Of a DNA stretch of 64,000 bases, positions 30,701 through 39,820 are shown piece after piece. The DNA is from Fontibacillus phaseoli (GTDB lineage: Bacteria; Bacillota; Bacilli; Paenibacillales; Paenibacillaceae). Location of the stretch: contig NZ_QPJW01000002.1 in NCBI RefSeq assembly GCF_003337355.1, positions 291,537-355,536 on the forward strand, read 5' to 3'. Position 1 is the first letter of the stretch. The number at the start of each line of letters is the position of its first letter. A model generated the notes under the pieces. That model was not told where the DNA came from, searched no databases, and was given only the letters and a program-made list of their open reading frames with translations. The translations under genes were made by a program, and so were the position numbers.

Positions 30701-30992
30701 GCCCGTAATGGGTAAACACGCTCCCTTCCTCCAAAAAAGGCGGAACCATCGTATACCTTCTGGTCGCGAACAGAACCGCTTCTTCCGGACGCGGCTTAAG
30801 GAACTCCCGGTTCCGGACAAACGGCAAGCCGTCCTTGCCATCCAGCGCCAGTTTTGCCTGCCGAAGTGTATCCTCCAGCGCCAGCTTGGCGCCGTCCGTG
30901 TAAAAGTCTCCCCTCATCTCCAGCAGCGTCTCCGCCCGCCGGACCAGTGCCCGGAGCTTGTCGCCATGCTGCGTATTCGAGGTTATCTCCAT
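27798..30992 (-). CDS. Heparinase II/III-family protein, large cytoplasmic form (1064 residues)
   Basis: The C-terminal half carries the heparinase II/III beta-sandwich region with VAHGHLDQGSFVLYKN, where the His is typical of the lyase active site. The central alpha/alpha toroid shows SNWQTDMCVGTGF and WPESIRYHHAALERFAGYAK. The first 480 or so residues hold an extra helical region and a carbohydrate-binding-like sandwich (IWNVDD... type strands near 290-450). No signal peptide is present, so it is presumed to cut imported uronate oligosaccharides by beta-elimination, giving the unsaturated ends that GH88 removes. The exact polysaccharide-lyase family was not identified. The ATG follows AGGAGGG. 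Confidence 0.8.
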   Translation of the reverse strand: MEITSNTQHGDKLRALVRRAETLLEMRGDFYTDGAKLALEDTLRQAKLALDGKDGLPFVRNREFLKPRPEEAVLFATRRYTMVPPFLEEGSVFTHYGLEPALSWFEKQDVLCEGTGSLPGKAAFVLEKARELLKQAKLGDGIGDYDTGAGTRLAESMEALFRELEKFSTMSSGESTARRIVDVFNRLREFRHSRRLRTDIEPDSSLYLTAKGLEELKLAVSSIPTIREQFKKIERLTELYSVENLEQAVSGIMHGQADYDELNRRFYLWSSTDKIVNFKVPLGAVKATLSLILPKEENEQDGLGHVWIDDLEILTASGGSLNIRNGGFDEGEGGPRHWNSKALKGEPIFRWEDTYPFSGGGAQNVETANPSSEVAVSGETGVRRSLYICNPGPDDEGAWIYDGEFAVEAGAGCTLTFAAKLDGKLKKGLRVLISFSDDQGRLVGEFEYFFNRKSSVPGGRFLLPMQADAIRFAVTGERKYAWKAKLAMLYIFHDFCQGAEHWLVTNLRPEGSDAYGAVQGGRVISVMAVSYTLIRSADVFGPEEKAEFYELVEYMLRYLLDLRDRTEWSPYEAQKGCSNWQTDMCVGTGFMMMALPDFPNRHTWLNNAGAILRAQLELNVNPDGSWPESIRYHHAALERFAGYAKVLKNVTGEDWFETTPLVRMFGYPPDVQTPGYVYFDGRVGTPPFGDHALGGGEEFGYFAAYLSDIAEIDKDLADRMYHTWTAAGKPAKKMGPEGILLENILPRLNRYDPGEPLKLESTADYPDSGIYIFRKDFGSGRESYFAIMSSRKPVAHGHLDQGSFVLYKNSVPLVMDSGIQGYFDSSTPWHICSYSHACLLFATKRKFIPRDPGSKINLSAGTYSLERGWADVPKTSRVLDVRLGEEIESITIEIANPEGRGRHFRHVAYVRKPDLYIIRDEILEFDGKVLFNLPVAAVASRVNGRRIHSKGAYGVDLETVFLGTVDSITLDQGRSTTFYDRGDQGICLMDYVRAVADAKAGFWTVLYPREWRRNELGVTREPDGSISLITEEHLIRVDLRPLKQPGDGAIQRPFEVSVGSKPIL

Positions 30993-31058
30993 CTTTCGCC
31001 CTCCTCTTATCGTATTCGGTTTTGCTTCCCACCAGCGTCAAGATCAAAGCGTTATGTG

Positions 31059-32087
31059 CTACAAACCTCGCATCAACTGATCGTACAGCCACGGAGCCGA
31101 TCGCGCTCCCGATATCTCATGGCTTCCCGGATGAATGTCGAAATCGAATCGTTCCCCCGCTCCCCAGCTCGCGTAAATGTCTTCCAACACCAAAACTGAC
31201 TTTCGGACATGTTCTACCGGAAAGATCAGGTCCTGCTCCCCCGACTCCACGAACAAGGCGCGCGGGGCTATGAGACCAGTCAACTCGGGCTGCTCCGCAT
31301 CCAGCAGAATGCCGGGCAGATAGTTATCAATGCAGTGATGCATAGCCATAATGCTGCCAAGGAAAGTGTTCGTCCAGCCGCACAGCACCGTGGCTTTCAC
31401 GCGTTCATCGAAGCCGGAGGTGAAAGCGGCGATCAGGCCGCCCCCGGAGAACCCGAAAGCGCCAATTCGCCCAGCATCGGCATCTTCGCGCCCACAAATG
31501 TAGTCGATTGCCCGCATCGCTTCGTACACCCGCATGCCGGCCAGCGTCCTGCCGTACATCAGCAGTTGCGAGGACAACGTGCCGCATGAGCTGTAATTCG
31601 GCTCCGTCTTCAGCTCCTGGGCCATGCGCCGGACACCGAAGCCCATGATTTCGGGAATTACGACAAGCATGCCCGCCCGCACTAATTGAACGGCGAACCG
31701 GTTATGAATCCCCGGGTCCGCCAGCTCCGCATCTTCCGGGCCCAGTCCGGCCGCATCGCGCTGCCCGTTCCCGTGGCCGTGGCAGGCCAGAACGGCGGGC
31801 CATGGACCAGCCCCGGTCTTCGGAATCAGCACCATGACCGGCACATGCACAGCCTCCATCGTCGTATAAGAGACTCGCTCCAGCGTGAAGTCCCCGTAAT
31901 CCACGCAATCCAGCAAAACCGCGTCCAGTGGGCGCTTCCGCTCGGGGAACCCGCCCAAGGCCCGTTTCAGCGCGCTGCGCAGCCGGCTCTGCCGCTCCTC
32001 CAAAGAAAGGCTCTCCCGGTTCCGCTTTTTTCGCGATTCGTTATCCTTATAAAGCCGCTTCAGAAAAGCGTCCGTTGTGTAGTCCAT
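31059..32087 (-). CDS. Alpha/beta-hydrolase, acyl (acetyl) esterase type
   Basis: A 342-residue cytoplasmic esterase of the Abhydrolase_7 / acetyl-xylan-esterase-like group. The nucleophile Ser is in GAFGFSGGG, the acid in VESGEQDLIFP, and the His in PGSHEISG; the oxyanion region is ACHGHGNG. It probably removes acetyl or similar groups that block the lyases or glycosidases encoded beside it. The start is taken as the ATG at 32087, since GAGGAG lies seven bases before it. An ATG at 32102 overlaps the stop of the upstream lyase gene. Either way translation is coupled to that gene. Confidence 0.82.
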   Translation of the reverse strand: MDYTTDAFLKRLYKDNESRKKRNRESLSLEERQSRLRSALKRALGGFPERKRPLDAVLLDCVDYGDFTLERVSYTTMEAVHVPVMVLIPKTGAGPWPAVLACHGHGNGQRDAAGLGPEDAELADPGIHNRFAVQLVRAGMLVVIPEIMGFGVRRMAQELKTEPNYSSCGTLSSQLLMYGRTLAGMRVYEAMRAIDYICGREDADAGRIGAFGFSGGGLIAAFTSGFDERVKATVLCGWTNTFLGSIMAMHHCIDNYLPGILLDAEQPELTGLIAPRALFVESGEQDLIFPVEHVRKSVLVLEDIYASWGAGERFDFDIHPGSHEISGARSAPWLYDQLMRGL

Positions 32088-32098
32088 TTTCCCGCTCC

Positions 32099-35000
32099 TC
32101 ATACGACTTCAGCGCTTCCGGACGATTCACGGCGCAGCACGCGGCCGGCCGTGTCGGTCTCCGTGATCTCCATGACCGCGTTCCCCCGATCGGCATCAAG
32201 ACCAGTGACGCGAATCGTCTGGATTCTTCCGTCGGCGAGCGCGACCCTAACCTCGTCCGCCGAACTGGCCGAAGCGGACACGATCATCGGTCGCATCTCA
32301 TAAGGCTCGACCATCGTCACGAACCTCGCCTCTTTTCCGACGCTCCGGGCGCTCAGCATTTTACGTCTGTAGGTTTCGTCGCCAAGCGGGTAATCGCTGC
32401 CGATCGAAGCGACCAGACGGGCAGCCCGGATGCCGGTCAGATCCACGCGGATGATCCCTTCACGATTCAAGTCGATCGGATTCGCCGGAATGGCTCTGTC
32501 GAAACGCCTGACAGCAATTTTGACCGGCCCTCCGAAATAATCCACCCCTACTCCGTTGCCCGGGTCAGTATTTTCTGTGGTCAGCGGAAGATCCGCGAGA
32601 TACAACTTGCCGCCGGACTCGGTTTCGAGATACGGGTCGCCCCAAAAAATCGTCTTCTCCGATATTTTCGGTCGGCCGTTATCTCCGACCCCTTCCTCGG
32701 CCTTGACCCTCAGCTCCAATGTTTCGATTCCTTGGAGCGGAAGATCGAGATCCTCCCGGCCGAGAATCCAGGCGCCGAACCTGCCGCTGGCCAGCACCCG
32801 CCCGTCCCCGATGACCTCGTAGTACAGCCGCTTATCCACATGATGCACTTCGGGGTTGTTACCGACAATCATCTCCACTTGGGGTGGCCACAACGTGTAA
32901 TGGTCGATCGATAGCGGTCCGTTTTCATTGTACTCGGTCCGATTGGCCCGGTTATCGTAGTCCGGACCGAAGCCCATTTCGAAATGAGCCTTGACGGGCC
33001 CCTTCATCTCATACCACTCGCAATCGGTAATGAGTTGGGCGCCGCCGAGCGGATCCGGGTCGAACTGCTCGGTGCGCTTATTTAGGCGCTTTTCTTCCCC
33101 TTCCAGACTGACCAGCCCTTTGCAGTGGAACAAACTGTCATACTCATGCTCCCGCTCGCCGGACACATAGTCGAACAACACGACATAATCATCCGTTACG
33201 ACAGTCAAACGGCGCCCGAGGATCGGCTCCGTAAAACCGGTGCGCTTCGAATACTCCGGTTCGGGTTCGGGAATCGGCATGTGGCGGCCTTCTTTCCAGG
33301 TGCGCTCCCCAAACGTTTTGTCCCCGTCCACTCGCCAGCCGCCATAGGGGGGATAAGACCATCTGGCCGTGTTTTCCACCGCGCAGGCCTGAAAGAGGCT
33401 GCCGCCGTGGAACAGAATGCGGCGGCCTTCAGTAGGGTCCTGCTGTTTCCGGTCCACCACCACCATGTTATGGGTAATGGAGGTCTGCACATAAAACTTG
33501 TACATAAAGGTATGGTAGCTGTACCAAATATTTTCCGGGTTATAGAAGCTTCGGCCATAACGCATGATGGACAACAAGCTTAACCGGTCGTAGTGACCGT
33601 GAGCGCCGCCGTGCGTGCCGTACTTGACGACGGCCTGAATTTGCTCCCTCGGCTTTCTGCCTTCCGTCCGCGATCTTAGCACCGCCACGCCCGAATTGTC
33701 GGCGTAGGCGGAAGTGAGATACTTCTTCGACTCGCTGGGTGCAAGATTGGGAATGGCGTACAGCAAATCCCGGTCGTCCAGATTGCAGGTCAACAGAATA
33801 TCTCCATATTCCGGTTTGCGGTACAGATAGTATGCCAGATCGAAACGGCCGTCCAGGTATCCTCTTTCGGAAATGCCCGGCAGCTTGGATTCCGCCGAGT
33901 CGTTGATGCCGAACAGGACGCCGCGATAATCCGCAAACGGAAGCAGGCTGTCCCAAAGCTGGGGGATGGAACGGTAATTCCGCATTATAGGACCCCAAAT
34001 ATCCAGGCACAATCCATCGATTTCCGGTTTGCTTCCGGGCGTGATCTGATCATGGTATTGCGCGGGTACCCACAAGTCGGCAAGGTTCATGCCCCATGGC
34101 CTACAGCTCTGCACGATCTCGGTAAACAGGCCGGCCGACATCAAATTGTAGCCGACGGAGCATTCGAACCACCAGCCGTCGTCCAGCGTCCCCTTGGACA
34201 GATGGTCCGTAAATCCCCCCGTACCGAACAAAAAGCGGTTCATCCGTTCCAAATCCTGCAGCGCCTGGCTGCAGTACAGCGCCCCGATCATTTCTCCGAT
34301 CGTCCAGTTGGATATGCTACCAACGCACAGCGCCCAGTCGATCAAATCCATAAAAAGCCGGAAGGAATATTGCACATTCGCGTGATCTTCTTCCGTCAAT
34401 AAGCCCGAATCCGCCAGTAAATCATAGACGGCGGCGGCATGCTTGAAGTACTCTCCTTCATGAACCAATTCCTGATGACAGGCCTGTAGCGTAGACGGGT
34501 AGCCCCGCTCCGGATCGACGGTCGCCCGCAGGAAGGAAGCGGCCTTCTCCGCGAGCTCCGTCCGGCCCGTCAACTTCCAGACTATCACCGCGTTCTCCGC
34601 TTCATTGGCATGATGGCTGAGGAACAGGAAAGGGCCGGCACTGGCCTCCGGCAGAACCCATCGGTCTGCACGTTGTTCATACCTGTCCAGCAGTTCCTTT
34701 GCCCAATCATGCTCATTAATCTTTCGCCGCACTTCATCCCAGCCGTCCGCCGTATGCTTGATATATGGATGGGGAAGCTCGCGCAGCGTAATAAGCGTGA
34801 ACTGCTCCGCCTGTTCGCCCCGGCCGCCCGGCACCGCCGTCAGCTTCTGGATTTCATGCCCGCCGGGAGCGACTCGATCCGGCACTTCCACCCGAACGGC
34901 AATTGTTTTCGTTTCCCAAGGACTCAACACATATTCCTCCGGATCCACGTTAACGGTCATCGTTTCCCAACCGTATTTCTCCCGGGAGAAGACGACCGGC

Positions 35001-35617
35001 TGGGTTTCTCCCGTACAATTGCACAGGTGGACTACGTAAGTGGCCGTTCCGCCCCCGGGAGCGGATTTAGATAGAACGGACGTATGAGTATAAATTACCG
35101 GTCTCCGTATAAACCGGATTTGCCGGATGCGGATCGGTTCTTCCCCTCCGTCCCCCTTCCGATCCAGGGTCAGACGCAGGGAGCGCACGAACTTCCATTT
35201 CCCGGACAACGCTTTTTGATCGTCAAACTGGTCCAATGGAAACACAATACGTCTCACGCCGATATCTCCTCCTGTGATCAGACAACGGGAAGCCACATAT
35301 TCGATCTCCTCCGGCAGGGGACTCTTGTTACGAAGCAGGCCGACTTCCGCTTTCAGCTCCAGTATCCCGGGCTGCGGCAACTCCGCTTCCAGCACCAGTC
35401 CGTGCCAGCCGCGCAGGTCCGCGCTGTAATCGTTACGGGTTACGAATCCTTGCATCACCCAGTGATTATCCAGATGAACGCCCGGATATTGCAGGGTCAT
35501 CGATTGGCCCGGAATCAGCGTCAATTCGGATTGACCGGCTAACATCCTTTCCGAAAGATCGTTCTGAATTCGCTCCCATTCCAAAAGATTGATCATTGTT
35601 AAAATATCGTTCATCAT
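32099..35617 (-). CDS. Heparinase II/III-family protein, second large form (1172 residues)
   Basis: A second, clearly different heparinase-type protein. The N-terminal 250 residues form beta-sandwich domains. The toroid follows (about 285-620, with HHANEAENAVIVWKLTG, HEGEYFKHAAAVYDLL and DDGWWFECSVGYN). The C-terminal lyase sandwich starts near 660 with KYGTHGGAHGHYDRLSLL. YNPENIWYSYHTFMYKFYVQ suggests the substrate cleft. There is no signal peptide. It has little direct resemblance to the 1064-residue protein outside the core motifs, so the two probably cut different bonds. The gene follows the YesN regulator by 42 bases and precedes the esterase with an ATGA overlap. Confidence 0.8.
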   Translation of the reverse strand: MMNDILTMINLLEWERIQNDLSERMLAGQSELTLIPGQSMTLQYPGVHLDNHWVMQGFVTRNDYSADLRGWHGLVLEAELPQPGILELKAEVGLLRNKSPLPEEIEYVASRCLITGGDIGVRRIVFPLDQFDDQKALSGKWKFVRSLRLTLDRKGDGGEEPIRIRQIRFIRRPVIYTHTSVLSKSAPGGGTATYVVHLCNCTGETQPVVFSREKYGWETMTVNVDPEEYVLSPWETKTIAVRVEVPDRVAPGGHEIQKLTAVPGGRGEQAEQFTLITLRELPHPYIKHTADGWDEVRRKINEHDWAKELLDRYEQRADRWVLPEASAGPFLFLSHHANEAENAVIVWKLTGRTELAEKAASFLRATVDPERGYPSTLQACHQELVHEGEYFKHAAAVYDLLADSGLLTEEDHANVQYSFRLFMDLIDWALCVGSISNWTIGEMIGALYCSQALQDLERMNRFLFGTGGFTDHLSKGTLDDGWWFECSVGYNLMSAGLFTEIVQSCRPWGMNLADLWVPAQYHDQITPGSKPEIDGLCLDIWGPIMRNYRSIPQLWDSLLPFADYRGVLFGINDSAESKLPGISERGYLDGRFDLAYYLYRKPEYGDILLTCNLDDRDLLYAIPNLAPSESKKYLTSAYADNSGVAVLRSRTEGRKPREQIQAVVKYGTHGGAHGHYDRLSLLSIMRYGRSFYNPENIWYSYHTFMYKFYVQTSITHNMVVVDRKQQDPTEGRRILFHGGSLFQACAVENTARWSYPPYGGWRVDGDKTFGERTWKEGRHMPIPEPEPEYSKRTGFTEPILGRRLTVVTDDYVVLFDYVSGEREHEYDSLFHCKGLVSLEGEEKRLNKRTEQFDPDPLGGAQLITDCEWYEMKGPVKAHFEMGFGPDYDNRANRTEYNENGPLSIDHYTLWPPQVEMIVGNNPEVHHVDKRLYYEVIGDGRVLASGRFGAWILGREDLDLPLQGIETLELRVKAEEGVGDNGRPKISEKTIFWGDPYLETESGGKLYLADLPLTTENTDPGNGVGVDYFGGPVKIAVRRFDRAIPANPIDLNREGIIRVDLTGIRAARLVASIGSDYPLGDETYRRKMLSARSVGKEARFVTMVEPYEMRPMIVSASASSADEVRVALADGRIQTIRVTGLDADRGNAVMEITETDTAGRVLRRESSGSAEVV

Positions 35618-35659
35618 GGCACCTCGCGGAATAAATTCATGTCCGGCTTCCAGTCATAC

Positions 35660-37096
35660 TCATTGCTGCTTCTGGTTGTTCCTGCGATATTCCTTGGGCG
35701 TAATGCCGAAGGTCTTTTTGAATAAGGAACTGAAATAGGATGTATTCGGAATACCGACAGCCTCGCCGATCTTTGTTACTTTGTCCGGGCCGGACAATAG
35801 CAACTCCGTCGCTTTCTTCATCCGGTGCCGGGCAAGATAATCGATAAAGTACATTCCGGTCGCGTTTCGGAAAATATTGCCCAGATAATTCGGACTGAGA
35901 TATACGCGCTCCGCAATCGTGCGCAAACCGATGTCCCGTTCATATTCTTCCTCGATAATTTGGATCACCCTCTGCACGATCGAGGTTTCGGACTGTTTTC
36001 GTTTTTCTTCCTGCGTATCCGTCAAATTTATCAGCCAATCGATCAGAATCCCTTTGATTTTCCGGAATTGATTCCGCCCCTGAAGGGATACTCTTAATTC
36101 CCACAGCGAGTTCCTGGTCTCATTGTCATGAAACTCCTCGGCGATGCGGGTAACAAGGCGCATGATGAAATCTTCAATGGAGGCGGGATCGATGCCTTGA
36201 TTTTGCGCCAAATAGCGCATGGTCCGATGGACCGCCGCTTCCACTCTTGACCGATCACAGCCGCTTATCGCGGCACGGATATCATTCGCCAGTTTGACCA
36301 GTTCGTGCTGCATCTCCGCTTCATGCCTGCCCCATTGCTCTCGCAGCTTGACGATTTGCGAGTACTCGAGCTCCTCCAGCTCCCAAAACGAGCCGAAATA
36401 CTGCGACAAAACCGCTTCATTATAACTGCGACGAATCTCTTCCGGACGGTCGACGCACCTTCCGGCGTAGCAGAATCCGAAGACTTCGCGGGCGGATCTG
36501 CCGTTCCAGACAGCTTCCTCGCCGGACTCATACTTGGCTATCCCCACGTTTGCTCCATCGTGAAATTCCATCAGCCACAATCCGTGCCCATCGATCTTCG
36601 GGACAGGTTCTTTGCCAAGAAGAAACACCTGAAAAGAATACTCTCTCAGTTGCACGCAAAGATCCGGTTTTCCCGCCAAAATATCCACAAAATACTTTTT
36701 GCAATAATCACGCCGGGTTTGTTCCATTTTCTCGTCGGCGATCCGATCCATCATTTTCCTTAGTTCGGCTTCCTCGACCGGTTTGAGCAAATAATCGTCG
36801 ATCCTTGTCTTCAACGCTTTCTGAGCATAAGTGAAATCGCTGTAAGCGGAAAGAAAAACGATCTTGACGATTTTATCGCCTGCGCGAATTTTCTCAGCCA
36901 TCTCGATGCCGCTCATGATCGGCATTTTAATATCGGTCAGTACAATATCCGGCCGAACGGACCGGTATAGCTCATATCCTTCCTGGCCGTTCGCCGCGGT
37001 TCCGACAATTTTGATACCGTAATCCCTGCTCCAGTCAATAAAATCGAGCAGCCCTTCCCGACCGATCCGTTCGTCATCGACAATAATCATCTTCAT
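35660..37096 (-). CDS. YesN-type response regulator (module 2, no kinase beside it)
   Basis: A 478-residue regulator. The receiver has IIVDDE, phospho-acceptor Asp55 in LTDIKMP and the Lys of LLKPVE. The AraC-type DNA-binding domain occupies the last 100 residues (LRTIAERVYLSPNYLGNIFRN, then VTKIGEAVGIPNTSYFSSLF). The ATG at 37096 is preferred because AAGGAGGAG precedes it; a TTG at 37117 would lie upstream of that site. Unlike the other two regulators it has no YesM gene in its operon, so it must take its signal from a kinase elsewhere, perhaps the orphan at 44302-46077. Confidence 0.92.
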   Translation of the reverse strand: MKMIIVDDERIGREGLLDFIDWSRDYGIKIVGTAANGQEGYELYRSVRPDIVLTDIKMPIMSGIEMAEKIRAGDKIVKIVFLSAYSDFTYAQKALKTRIDDYLLKPVEEAELRKMMDRIADEKMEQTRRDYCKKYFVDILAGKPDLCVQLREYSFQVFLLGKEPVPKIDGHGLWLMEFHDGANVGIAKYESGEEAVWNGRSAREVFGFCYAGRCVDRPEEIRRSYNEAVLSQYFGSFWELEELEYSQIVKLREQWGRHEAEMQHELVKLANDIRAAISGCDRSRVEAAVHRTMRYLAQNQGIDPASIEDFIMRLVTRIAEEFHDNETRNSLWELRVSLQGRNQFRKIKGILIDWLINLTDTQEEKRKQSETSIVQRVIQIIEEEYERDIGLRTIAERVYLSPNYLGNIFRNATGMYFIDYLARHRMKKATELLLSGPDKVTKIGEAVGIPNTSYFSSLFKKTFGITPKEYRRNNQKQQ

Positions 37097-37141
37097 TACT
37101 GCGCACTCCTCCTTCAAAGCCCGCGCAGCTTCTGAAACCCA

Positions 37142-38842
37142 TTAGTTTGCCGCTTTGCGGGCCTTGAACCAGACTTTGGCGGCTTCTTCCTCAAAAGCCA
37201 CGCATTCATCGTAGCCCAGGCTCTTGGCTTTCTGGATCATCTCTTTCTTCAGTGCCTCGAATTCGTCATTGTTCTTGGCGTAGATCATTTTCCAGGATAG
37301 TTCCTTGATAATCGATCCGACCTGGTCGCGTTTAACCGCCAATAGATCGTCATATTGGAAGTTAGGAACATCCACGACCGTATAAGAAGCAACCCTGCCA
37401 TTCTTAACCATGTATTCCTTTGCCGAAAGCACGCCGTCGTAGTGCTTCGTCCAGTTTTTGTCCAGCATCGTCGCGTTATCCTGAAGATAAGACTTCCAAG
37501 TCGTCTTGTTCATCGGCGCGTTCAAAATCGGACTTATGCTATTCCCATCCAATGCCGCACCATTAAACATCGTCTTGAGCGTGTCATCAACCTTCCCTCC
37601 GCCCCACTCTTCAGGGACAGCCGTCTCATAAGGCGCTTTACCCAGTTCCGTCACGATGGGTTCGCCTTTCTCGTTAATATCCCACAGTAGTCCTTTGGGT
37701 CCCAAATGATAAGCAAGGGCTCCTTCATCCGAATAAAAAAAGTCAAGAAGCTTGAGCGCCGCCTCCTTGTTTTCCGTGCTCGACGACACCGCCCAGAACC
37801 AACTACTGCCCACCGTGGAACTCTTCGCTTCCGCAGCCTTCAAATTGGCGAACGGAATGCGCTTGTAGCCTTTTCCCTGCTTCACCAGGTCCTGATTCAT
37901 CGGGTTGAAGTTCAAATCGCCCATGTAACCGAACATCCAGATCGCTGATTGCCCCTTCTCGGCTTTCTTCAAAAAATCCGCCCAGGTTTGAGAAACCGAG
38001 TCTTCATCCAGCATGCCGTTCTGATAAAACTTGTTGAACCATTGCAATGACTTCAGATAATAGCTGTCGTCCGCCAGAAGATTCTCCACCTTGTCTTCCG
38101 TAGCGTGCGGCATAATGAAACTATATTTGTTTACTCCATCGCTTGCCGTGTACCCGTAGGCCTCGGCCACTTTTTGAGCCATGCCGACCGAATTGCCGTC
38201 CCACTCGCTAAACAGCGATAATCCGTAAAATGTATCGCCGCCCTCGGTGGTCGGATGGGCCTTGACCATCTTTTCGATAACGTCGTAAAAGTCCCAATAG
38301 TCCTTGACCTCCGGCGTTCCGAGTTCCTGATAGTAATCGAACCGCAGTGACGGGATCACAACCGGATCGATTTGGTTAACTTCATTGGAGGCGGATACTC
38401 CCGTCGGTATGCCGTACACGCCGCCAAAGCTGTTCTTTACCCGGTCAACGGCCTTGCTAAAGCGAGCAATGTTGGGTAAATTTTTGAGTTCGTCTTTCAG
38501 ATCCAGCACAGCGCCGGCGTCAATCGCCTTCTTGAAATCGGCCGCCGAGGTAAACACGATCAAATTGCCCAGATCGCCAGTCGCCAGCTTGGTCTCGAAG
38601 CGCGAGGAACCGCCGACACTGTTGGGCACGACATTCAGGGCCACATTCGCCTTATCCTCGAGGTATTTTCCCATGTAACCATCTACAGGGCCCTCATAAG
38701 TGGCGGATTCACTATAGATAATCAGCTTGGAATTGCCGTTATCATCCTTTCCCGACTGCTCCGAATTGCAGCCGACCGAAGCGAGCAGCAGCAATGTCGC
38801 AGCCCCCAAGAGCCCCACTTTTTGAAATATCTTCGTTTTCAT
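37142..38842 (-). CDS. Extracellular sugar-binding lipoprotein (module 2)
   Basis: A 566-residue LplA-type binding protein with a signal peptide and lipobox ASVGC at about 22-26. The large size suits binding of oligosaccharides rather than monosaccharides. It is the third gene of the operon led by the LplB-like permease, 27 bases after the YtcP-like gene, and starts from an ATG with AGGAGGTC upstream. Its presence next to lyase genes suggests uptake of unsaturated uronate oligosaccharides. Confidence 0.92.
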   Translation of the reverse strand: MKTKIFQKVGLLGAATLLLLASVGCNSEQSGKDDNGNSKLIIYSESATYEGPVDGYMGKYLEDKANVALNVVPNSVGGSSRFETKLATGDLGNLIVFTSAADFKKAIDAGAVLDLKDELKNLPNIARFSKAVDRVKNSFGGVYGIPTGVSASNEVNQIDPVVIPSLRFDYYQELGTPEVKDYWDFYDVIEKMVKAHPTTEGGDTFYGLSLFSEWDGNSVGMAQKVAEAYGYTASDGVNKYSFIMPHATEDKVENLLADDSYYLKSLQWFNKFYQNGMLDEDSVSQTWADFLKKAEKGQSAIWMFGYMGDLNFNPMNQDLVKQGKGYKRIPFANLKAAEAKSSTVGSSWFWAVSSSTENKEAALKLLDFFYSDEGALAYHLGPKGLLWDINEKGEPIVTELGKAPYETAVPEEWGGGKVDDTLKTMFNGAALDGNSISPILNAPMNKTTWKSYLQDNATMLDKNWTKHYDGVLSAKEYMVKNGRVASYTVVDVPNFQYDDLLAVKRDQVGSIIKELSWKMIYAKNNDEFEALKKEMIQKAKSLGYDECVAFEEEAAKVWFKARKAAN

Positions 38843-38869
38843 AATGACCTCCTGAAAATTTTTTTGATA

Positions 38870-39820
38870 TTACCCTTTGACCGCACCGATCATAATGCCT
38901 TTGACAAAAAAGCGTTGAAAGAAAGGATATACCAGAAAAATCGGAATAACCACAATCATCGTAACCGTCAGCTTAATTGATTGCGCGGTCTGCATATTCG
39001 CGCTTACTTCTTGCCCTGACACCGTGCCGGTATTTACGATATTGGCCAGCGCAGTCGCCTGGCTGAGATAACGGTACAGCACATACTGCAACGTATGGAG
39101 ATTGTCTTTAGTAATGTAGATGACAGTATCCATGAAGCTGTTCCACTGCCCAACAGCCGAAAAAATCGCTAAGGTTGCCAAGATCGGCAGCATCAGCGGA
39201 AACGCGATTTTTAAAAAAACGGTGCCAATCCCCGCTCCGTCCATTTCTGCCGATTCCTGCAGCTCATCGGGAATGCTCGATTCTACATAGGTCTTGACCA
39301 GGATCATATTATAGGCGGACACCATGCCCGGAATGATATAAACTAGGAAATTGTTCAGCAAACCGAGTTGGTTAAACAAGAGATATACCGGGATGATCCC
39401 TCCCCCGATGTACATCGTCGTTATGAAAAAGCGGTAAACAAAGGAGCGAAGCCACATTTTCCGCTGGGTCATCATGAAGCCGAGGAAGCCCGACACCAGC
39501 ACGGTCAACAGCGTGCCAAGCATTGTTCTGAGCACGCTGATCAGGAGCGCGTTGTAAATATTCGGAATCTGCAGCACCTGAGCATAGTTGCCGAAGTGAA
39601 CTCCTTGCGGGAAAAAGCGAATCAGCCCCCGCGCGCTCAGCACATTATCGCTAATGGTATTGATGAAAATGTAGTAAAACGGATACACACAAAGAAGCAT
39701 AAACAAAATAAAAAACAAATAGTTAAATACGTTAAAAACCTTTTCGCCAAAGCTTAGTCCATGGCCCCCTTTACGGTATAGCGCTCCGTCGGTTTTCAGT
39801 CCGATGTTATGATCCATCAT
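38870..39820 (-). CDS. ABC sugar transporter permease, YtcP type (module 2)
   Basis: A 316-residue permease with six predicted helices, EAA loop ESAEMDGAGIGTVFLKIAFP (about 186-205) and the typical end FFQRFFVKGIMIGAVKG. Its ATG shares one base with the stop of the upstream LplB-like gene (TGATG), so the two are translationally coupled and made in equal amounts. It differs clearly from the module 1 permease, so the two transporters are probably not redundant. Confidence 0.93.
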   Translation of the reverse strand: MMDHNIGLKTDGALYRKGGHGLSFGEKVFNVFNYLFFILFMLLCVYPFYYIFINTISDNVLSARGLIRFFPQGVHFGNYAQVLQIPNIYNALLISVLRTMLGTLLTVLVSGFLGFMMTQRKMWLRSFVYRFFITTMYIGGGIIPVYLLFNQLGLLNNFLVYIIPGMVSAYNMILVKTYVESSIPDELQESAEMDGAGIGTVFLKIAFPLMLPILATLAIFSAVGQWNSFMDTVIYITKDNLHTLQYVLYRYLSQATALANIVNTGTVSGQEVSANMQTAQSIKLTVTMIVVIPIFLVYPFFQRFFVKGIMIGAVKG

